Below, in pieces: positions 58,564 through 64,000 of a DNA stretch of 64,000 nucleotides. This DNA comes from Christensenellaceae bacterium Phil7 (GTDB lineage: Bacteria > Bacillota > Clostridia > Christensenellales > CAG-138): contig MSGV01000031.1 of NCBI GenBank assembly GCA_001940845.1, forward strand, positions 7,926 through 71,925, in the 5' to 3' direction. Both the position numbers and the translations under genes were made by a program. The stretch's first letter is position 1. Every line of letters starts with the position of its first letter. Below the pieces are notes generated by a model, which ran no database searches, was not told where the DNA came from, and saw only the letters and a program-made list of their open reading frames with translations.

Positions 58564-60441
58564 GTGAAAAAAAGACAAAAAAAGAAAGAAAACACAGAGC
58601 ATAGAAGGATCAATTGGAAGCTCATCGGCGAATTCATGGTGGGAGCCAAAAAGCATTTCCTTTTTGGTATAATTGCAATTTTTATTGCAGTCTTTTCTGC
58701 TTATGCAATTCCTCTTGTCACAAGCTTTACGATTGACTATGTGCTCATCGAATATGCCGAGATCGGTTACGAGGGCGGCATGACAGTTGCGCCCTGGCTG
58801 GAGAGTATTATCGATGGTATCGGCGGAAGAGGCTTCCTTGAAAGTCACCTGTACATCATGGCCATATTGCTTGTATTTGTGACCGGAATAAATGCATTGG
58901 CCGTATACTATCGCCGCAGCCAGATCGCTTATGGCTCCGAGATCATGAATTATAATATGAGGACGAAGCTCTATTCTCATCTCATAGATATGCCATATGA
59001 TTATTTTAAGCATGTCTCAAGCGGCGATATAATCCAAAGGTGCACTTCCGATGTAGGTACTATAGGGCGATTTGTCCAGACACAGCTTCTCGAAATGATT
59101 CGCCTCTTGGCCATGGTAATCACGGCCTCCGTACTCATGTTCATGATGAATGCTAAGCTTGCGCTTTATTCTATCGTACTAATGCCTCTGCTTATCATCA
59201 TTGCATATGTGTATTTTAAATTCGTCCGAAAATATTTCACGGCGGTTGATGAATCCGAAGGCGTTCTTAGTGCCGTTATTCAGGAAAATGTATCCGGTAT
59301 GCGAGTCGTCCGCGCATTTGGCCAGCAGAGCAGCGAGCTGAAAAACTTTACCGAAAAAAATGCAGATTTCAGCAATAAGAATATTCGGCTTTCAAACTTG
59401 CTCGCTTTATTCTGGGGCGGTACAGACAGCATCGGTTATGCTCAGATAGCGATCAGCCTATGCGTCGGTATAGCATTTGTTGTCAATAAAGAGATAACTG
59501 TAGGTGAGCTTCTCATGTTCACCAGCTATACCTCCATGCTGGTCTGGCCTGTACGCCAGCTTGGCAGAATCCTTGCGGATTTTGGTAAAGCAAGTGTATC
59601 GCTTGGTCGTTTGGATGAGATTCTTTCCTCTCCCACTGAAAAAGAGCCCGGGCTTGCTCTCAAGCCGCCAATTGAGGGAAATATTGAGTTTCGTCATGTT
59701 GGTTTCGGCTATGAAGATGGTCAGGACGTGCTTAAGGACATCTCATTCACTGCTAAAAAGGGCGAAACCATAGCCATCCTCGGGGCTACAGGATCTGGTA
59801 AGTCAAGCTTGGTGCAGCTTATGCAGCGCCTATATACCTGTCGTGATGGTGAGATTCTTATTGACGGAATAAATATAAATGACATCGAGCGACATTATCT
59901 CAGAAAAAATGTCGGTATCGTCCTTCAGGAGCCGTTTCTTTACTCCCGCACTATAATGGAGAATATAAAGATCACGAATCCCAATGCGAGCGATGAAGCT
60001 GCATACAGCGCAGCAAAGGTGGCTGCCGTACATGGCTCCATCAGCGAATTTGAAAACGGCTATGAAACGGTAGTCGGTGAACGTGGGGTCACGCTTTCCG
60101 GAGGACAAAAACAACGTGTTGCGATTGCACGAATGCTCATGCAGAAAGCGCCTATTATCGTCCTTGATGATTCCATGAGCGCAGTCGATACTCAAACCGA
60201 TGCTGCAATACGTGATGCATTGCAGGATGGCAAGCATGACTGCACGACCTTCATCATATCGCACAGGATCACCACACTTTGCCGCGCAGATAAAATACTT
60301 GTGCTTGAAAATGGCCAGCTGGTACAGGAAGGTACCCATGATGAGCTTTTGCACCGCGACGGGCTGTATAAGCGAATTGCGGACATACAGAACCTGCTGG
60401 AAGCAGAACTAAAAACAACCTCAAAAGGAGGCGATAACTGA
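58564..60441 (+). CDS. ABC exporter half-transporter A (degenerate catalytic site)
   Basis: A 625-residue membrane-ATPase fusion with a GTG start (58564) after GAAAGGAGTATAAA. Six membrane helices (~30-330), then the ATPase: Walker A GATGSGKSS (~405), signature LSGGQKQR, Walker B IIVLDDSMSAVDT. The catalytic Glu after Walker B is Asp, the mark of the degenerate half of heterodimeric exporters such as TM287/288 and BmrCD. A basic N-terminal extension (KKRQKKKE) precedes helix 1. It overlaps the next gene by one base (TGATG). Likely exports drugs, peptides or lipids; substrate unknown. Confidence 0.92.
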   Translation: MKKRQKKKENTEHRRINWKLIGEFMVGAKKHFLFGIIAIFIAVFSAYAIPLVTSFTIDYVLIEYAEIGYEGGMTVAPWLESIIDGIGGRGFLESHLYIMAILLVFVTGINALAVYYRRSQIAYGSEIMNYNMRTKLYSHLIDMPYDYFKHVSSGDIIQRCTSDVGTIGRFVQTQLLEMIRLLAMVITASVLMFMMNAKLALYSIVLMPLLIIIAYVYFKFVRKYFTAVDESEGVLSAVIQENVSGMRVVRAFGQQSSELKNFTEKNADFSNKNIRLSNLLALFWGGTDSIGYAQIAISLCVGIAFVVNKEITVGELLMFTSYTSMLVWPVRQLGRILADFGKASVSLGRLDEILSSPTEKEPGLALKPPIEGNIEFRHVGFGYEDGQDVLKDISFTAKKGETIAILGATGSGKSSLVQLMQRLYTCRDGEILIDGININDIERHYLRKNVGIVLQEPFLYSRTIMENIKITNPNASDEAAYSAAKVAAVHGSISEFENGYETVVGERGVTLSGGQKQRVAIARMLMQKAPIIVLDDSMSAVDTQTDAAIRDALQDGKHDCTTFIISHRITTLCRADKILVLENGQLVQEGTHDELLHRDGLYKRIADIQNLLEAELKTTSKGGDN

Positions 60442-62309
60442 TGGCAGAAGAACTCAAAACCACTGCACTGAAAGAAGAAGAGTTTACCAAGCATATCGAC
60501 ATGAATGTTTGGAAAAAGCTGTTGACCTATGCTTGGAGGCATAAAAACATCCTTATACCGAGCTGTATAATAATGGTGATTGTTGCCGCCATAGATTTGG
60601 TCTACCCCCAACTAACTCGTTATGCAATCGATAATATCATTGCCGACGGCAGAAATAGGCTTGACAGCATACCATTATTCGCAGCATTCTATGCACTCAT
60701 GATAATAATCCAGGGATTCGGAGTATGGTTCTTTGTCTCCCATAACGGAAAGCTTGAAATGCGAATTTCCTATGATATCCGCCAGGATGCTTTTAAAAAG
60801 CTTCAGGAACTATCCTTTTCTTATTATGACAAGACTGCTGTTGGCAATATAATGAGCCGCATGGTCAGCGATATTCCCAGGCTTAGTGAAATGATAGCAT
60901 GGAGCATTACGGATCTGTTATGGTCAAGTGCGTTTGTTATAGGCTGTCTCATCATGCTGCTCATCATGAATTGGAAGCTTGCCCTGCTGGTTCTTCTCGT
61001 CGTCCCACCGATCGCAATGATATGTGTTTACTTTCAGAGGAGAATACTTAAGCAGCATCGCGTGGTCAGAAAGCAAAATTCTATAGTAACCGGAGCCTTT
61101 AACGAGGGCATTACCGGAGCGGTCACGACAAAAACCCTCGTTCGTGAAGATAGAAACTTCCTCGAATTTGAAGCAGAAGCCGGAAGGATGAAAAAAGCAA
61201 GCATTCGCGCTGCGGTGCTTTCGGCAATGTTCACGCCAATAGTTATGACACTTGGCAGCATAGGTACGGCCATCGCACTCTATGCCGGAGGAAGAACCGT
61301 CATTGCACCAACAATCTTTGGTACAAGCATGACAATCGGTGTGCTTTCAACATTTATATCCTATACCACCAATCTGTTTGACCCGATACAGCAGCTCGCC
61401 GGCATTCTTGCGGAAATGCAAAGTGCGCAAGCGAGTGCGGAGCGTGTCATATCCTTGATCGAGACCGAGAGCGATATAGTTGACAGCCCTGAAATTATAG
61501 AAAAATACGGAGATTGTTTCAATCCAAGGCGCGAAAACTGGGAGGACATCATCGGTGCTGTCGATTTTAATCATGTATCCTTTGCCTATAAAGAGGGTGA
61601 AAGAGTATTATCCGACTTTAATTTGCATGTACGTCCCGGAGAAACCATTGCGCTCGTAGGCGAAACCGGAGCCGGCAAATCAACCATAGTGAACCTGGTT
61701 TGCAGATTCTACGAGCCAACGGAAGGCGATATCCTTATCGATGGCACGAATTACCGCGAGCGCAGTCAGCTATGGCTTCAATCAAGACTTGGCTACGTCC
61801 TCCAGAGCCCGCATTTATTCTCAGGCAGCATTAAGGATAATATTCGATACGGACGCAGAGATGCAAGCGACGACGAAGTTCGTGAAGCCGCAAGAATGGT
61901 TCATGCTGATCTCTTTATTGAGGCTTTGGACAAGGGCTATGATACCGAAGTTGGGGAAGGCGGTGTTCGGCTTTCAACCGGCCAGAAACAGCTCATTTCC
62001 TTTGCAAGAGTTATACTTGCCGATCCAAAGATATTTGTGCTTGACGAAGCGACGAGCTCCATCGATACTGAGGCCGAAATGCTTATTCAGGATGCGATAA
62101 AAACGGTTCTGAAAAATCGTACCAGCTTTATCGTTGCCCACCGATTATCCACAATCAGGAGTGCGGACAGAATTCTGGTCATTCGCGGAGGCAGGATCAC
62201 CGAATCCGGCACCCATAGCGAGCTGCTGAAGCTCAATGGGTACTATTATAACCTCTATACCACTCAGTTTACCGAAAACAGCACCAATGCACTGCTTAAT
62301 AATGGTTAA
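60441..62309 (+). CDS. ABC exporter half-transporter B (consensus catalytic Glu)
   Basis: A 622-residue partner of the preceding protein. Six membrane helices (~30-325), Walker A GETGAGKST (~405), variant signature LSTGQKQL in place of LSGGQ, Walker B IFVLDEATSSIDT with the catalytic Glu, and H-loop IVAHRLST. The canonical Glu here and the Asp in partner A, with the altered signature here, predict one competent and one weak ATP site in the heterodimer. Translational coupling by TGATG overlap gives a 1:1 ratio. Confidence 0.93.
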   Translation: MAEELKTTALKEEEFTKHIDMNVWKKLLTYAWRHKNILIPSCIIMVIVAAIDLVYPQLTRYAIDNIIADGRNRLDSIPLFAAFYALMIIIQGFGVWFFVSHNGKLEMRISYDIRQDAFKKLQELSFSYYDKTAVGNIMSRMVSDIPRLSEMIAWSITDLLWSSAFVIGCLIMLLIMNWKLALLVLLVVPPIAMICVYFQRRILKQHRVVRKQNSIVTGAFNEGITGAVTTKTLVREDRNFLEFEAEAGRMKKASIRAAVLSAMFTPIVMTLGSIGTAIALYAGGRTVIAPTIFGTSMTIGVLSTFISYTTNLFDPIQQLAGILAEMQSAQASAERVISLIETESDIVDSPEIIEKYGDCFNPRRENWEDIIGAVDFNHVSFAYKEGERVLSDFNLHVRPGETIALVGETGAGKSTIVNLVCRFYEPTEGDILIDGTNYRERSQLWLQSRLGYVLQSPHLFSGSIKDNIRYGRRDASDDEVREAARMVHADLFIEALDKGYDTEVGEGGVRLSTGQKQLISFARVILADPKIFVLDEATSSIDTEAEMLIQDAIKTVLKNRTSFIVAHRLSTIRSADRILVIRGGRITESGTHSELLKLNGYYYNLYTTQFTENSTNALLNNG

Positions 62310-62339
62310 AGCGGCAAAAAACAAAGGATGGTGAGTAAG

Positions 62340-63674
62340 ATGAATCTTCCGGAAGCATTCAAAGCCCGCATGAAAACCCAATTGGGGGAAGAATACGATA
62401 CATTCATTGAAGAGTATGCGCTGCCCCCGGTGCGGGGGCTTAGGATAAATACATTAAAGATCTCTAAAGAAGATTTCTTCAAGCTGTGCCCATGGAGTAT
62501 TGAGCAAGCATCCACATTGAATGAAGGATTTATACTCACTGAGGATGTGCCGCACATCGGTTCCGACCCATATCATATCGCTGGGCTCTTCTATATTCAA
62601 GAGCCCTCTGCGATGAGTATTATCGAGCATTCGGAGATACTTCCCGGCATGAAGATCCTCGATCTTTGTGCTGCTCCTGGGGGGAAGAGCTGCGGCATCG
62701 CAAGCCGGCTCGAAGGATGCGGGCTTCTCGTTTCAAATGAAATTATTCCATCAAGGGCAAAACTTCTTGCTCAAAACCTTGAACGCTCAGGCGTTGTCAA
62801 CGCGGTCGTTACAAATGCCCATCCGGATACAGTAGCGGAGGCTCTTCCCGGATATTTTGATCGAGTCCTAGTCGATGCACCATGCTCCGGAGAAGGTATG
62901 TTTCGAAAGGATGAACAGGCCATAAAAGAATGGTCTGCAGATCATGTCGCTGCCTGCGCTGTCAGGCAAAAAGCAATCCTTAACAGCGCAGCAGCATGTG
63001 TTTCCCCAGGCGGAAACCTTATATATTCCACCTGCACCTTTTCATATGAAGAAAATGAAGCCGTAATCGAGGCTTTCCTCGCCGAGCATAGTGATTTTGG
63101 GCTGGAATTTACAAAACGATACTACCCGCACACCTGCTGTGGTGAAGGCCATTTCGCAGCAAGGCTTTTTAAGCTTTCCAATTCTAACCCAAAATCAATC
63201 CCGCGATTTAAGCTGGATGTTGATAAAAAAAGCTCCAATATTTTGCAGGAATTTATTGCTTCAACTCTTGATTCAAAGCTCGACCCAGGAGCCTTTCATA
63301 TGAACCCACGCAGCAAAAGGATTTTTTATGCTCCAATGAGCTTACCGGAATCGCTCAACAAGTTGAATGCAATGAGCATCGGTGTTGAGGTTGGGACCAT
63401 GATAAATGGAAGGCTCAAGCCATCCCATGCTTTGTTCATGGCAATGAATACAAGAAATGATTCCATCCTTAAAGCTAAGAATCAGATCGATCTTGCATAT
63501 GCTTCGCAGGAAATTCGCCGCTTTCTATCCGGCAATACTCTTGATATCAGCTCTGAACTCCGTGGTTATACCCTTGTAACCGTTGATGGTTTTCCTATAG
63601 GATTCGGGAAAGCGGTTGATGGTGTTCTCAAAAATCATCTGCCCAAAGGTCTTAATATCGCTTTTTATCGATAA
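62340..63674 (+). CDS. RsmF-type rRNA (cytosine-C5) methyltransferase
   Basis: A ~444-residue NOL1/NOP2/Sun-family enzyme that methylates cytosine in rRNA or tRNA. SAM motif ILDLCAAPGGKSCGIASRL (~108), catalytic cysteines in VDAPCSGEGMFRKDE and IYSTCTFSYEENE, and a C-terminal RsmF-like extension (~290-444) with a PUA-like end. ATG 62340 follows GGTGAGTAAG; an in-frame ATG at 62328 is less well placed. It follows the exporter by 30 bp and may be co-transcribed. Either housekeeping or linked to ribosome-targeting drug response; only context hints at the latter. Confidence 0.9.
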   Translation: MNLPEAFKARMKTQLGEEYDTFIEEYALPPVRGLRINTLKISKEDFFKLCPWSIEQASTLNEGFILTEDVPHIGSDPYHIAGLFYIQEPSAMSIIEHSEILPGMKILDLCAAPGGKSCGIASRLEGCGLLVSNEIIPSRAKLLAQNLERSGVVNAVVTNAHPDTVAEALPGYFDRVLVDAPCSGEGMFRKDEQAIKEWSADHVAACAVRQKAILNSAAACVSPGGNLIYSTCTFSYEENEAVIEAFLAEHSDFGLEFTKRYYPHTCCGEGHFAARLFKLSNSNPKSIPRFKLDVDKKSSNILQEFIASTLDSKLDPGAFHMNPRSKRIFYAPMSLPESLNKLNAMSIGVEVGTMINGRLKPSHALFMAMNTRNDSILKAKNQIDLAYASQEIRRFLSGNTLDISSELRGYTLVTVDGFPIGFGKAVDGVLKNHLPKGLNIAFYR

Positions 63675-63701
63675 AGTTCACAAATAATTCACAATGTTCC
63701 C

Positions 63702-63730
63702 TTGCTTTTTGCTCAGGGTTATTATATAAT
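63702..63730 (+). promoter_or_regulatory. Sigma-A promoter before the terminal gene
   Basis: TTGCTT (63702-63707), 17-bp spacer, consensus TATAAT (63725-63730); 65 bp before the ATG at 63796. Confidence 0.6.
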
Positions 63731-63795
63731 GTTAATAGGAAAGAATGATGTGCTTTATCGCAGCATCAAATAACGACACACGGAGGATAACACTG

Positions 63796-64000
63796 ATGAA
63801 TAACGGAAAGTCCAGACTGATCCCTATGGTCGGCGCAAATAGTCTGTCGGCAAGCTTTTTCTTTCTGAGCCTAGTGGCCGGATTGCTGAACAGCAGGAGC
63901 ATCTGGCCATGGTTTGCACCAATAACGATGCTTTTGACAATCATCTTGTTTGTGCTCGATTCAAATACCTTTATCAGGAAATGCATGATACAGATACTTA
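63796..64000 (+). CDS. Membrane protein, N-terminal part (truncated by window)
   Basis: ORF starting at ATG 63796 after CGGAGGATAACACTG and running off the window. The visible 68 residues contain two hydrophobic segments (~12-30, LSASFFFLSLVAGLL, and ~37-56, WPWFAPITMLLTIILFVLD) and then a basic stretch. It is probably the start of a small polytopic membrane protein. No family can be named from this part. Has its own promoter. Confidence 0.65.
   Translation, partial: MNNGKSRLIPMVGANSLSASFFFLSLVAGLLNSRSIWPWFAPITMLLTIILFVLDSNTFIRKCMIQIL

Overview
The window joins two kinds of DNA. Positions 1 to about 14.65 kb are the right-hand part of an integrative conjugative element (ICE) of the Tn1549 / CTn type, GC-rich in its backbone. 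The rest, about 14.65-64 kb, is lower-GC chromosome of an endospore-forming member of the Clostridia (Firmicutes). The host assignment rests on spore genes (gpr, spoIIR, sleB-ypeB, a gerW homologue, a dacF-like carboxypeptidase), frequent TTG starts, strong AGGAGG-type ribosome binding sites and the gene order holA/comEC/comF/recD2 and ruvCAB. The species cannot be named from the sequence.

ICE, 1-14.65 kb. The end of a NlpC/P60 wall hydrolase is followed by small backbone genes (DUF4315, DUF4366, Cys-rich proteins), a MobC-like relaxosome protein, a CD1845-like membrane protein and a MOBP-type relaxase that appears to start at ACG. A candidate transfer origin lies after the relaxase. An AT-richer cargo on the minus strand encodes a BceAB-like ABC transporter with a NarL/LuxR-type two-component system and, nearby, an XRE regulator. 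The backbone resumes with a sigma-70-like protein, a tnpW gene broken by a stop codon and a large serine recombinase. A 14-15 bp palindrome, GGGACA-N2/3-TGTCCC, recurs nine times through the backbone and is absent from the cargo operon; one copy has matching changes in both arms. A structured non-coding module is present twice.

Chromosome, 14.65-26.8 kb. A tRNA-Ala sits inside a 16-bp inverted repeat. Then come gpr, rpsT and a minus-strand run holA-comEC-ridA-rimI-comF-recD2-ispE, followed by plus-strand spoIIR-sleB-ypeB.

26.8-36.9 kb. A small XRE protein and a sortase-assembled pilus locus on the minus strand: coiled-coil protein, signal peptidase I, 1443-residue tip adhesin, major pilin, class C sortase, a minor subunit with an IPQTG signal and a second sortase. 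A consensus promoter next to a C7/G7 tract lies at its head.

37-56 kb. tRNA-Arg, a pseudouridine synthase, a D,D-carboxypeptidase, GerW with a cysteine-rich tail, ruvCAB, a coiled-coil protein with three 42-residue repeats, a phosphoribosyltransferase, an AIM24 protein, prfA-prmC-DUF1385, cysS, a PTS-IIC-like membrane protein, a lipoprotein, and a pair matching the KamB/KamC reactivase of lysine 5,6-aminomutase without the rest of that pathway.

56-64 kb. groES-groEL without a recognisable CIRCE operator. Divergent from it is a heterodimeric ABC exporter preceded by a 22-codon leader ORF whose sequence can pair with the terminator's left arm, a classic translation-attenuation layout. An RNA m5C methyltransferase and a truncated membrane protein end the window.
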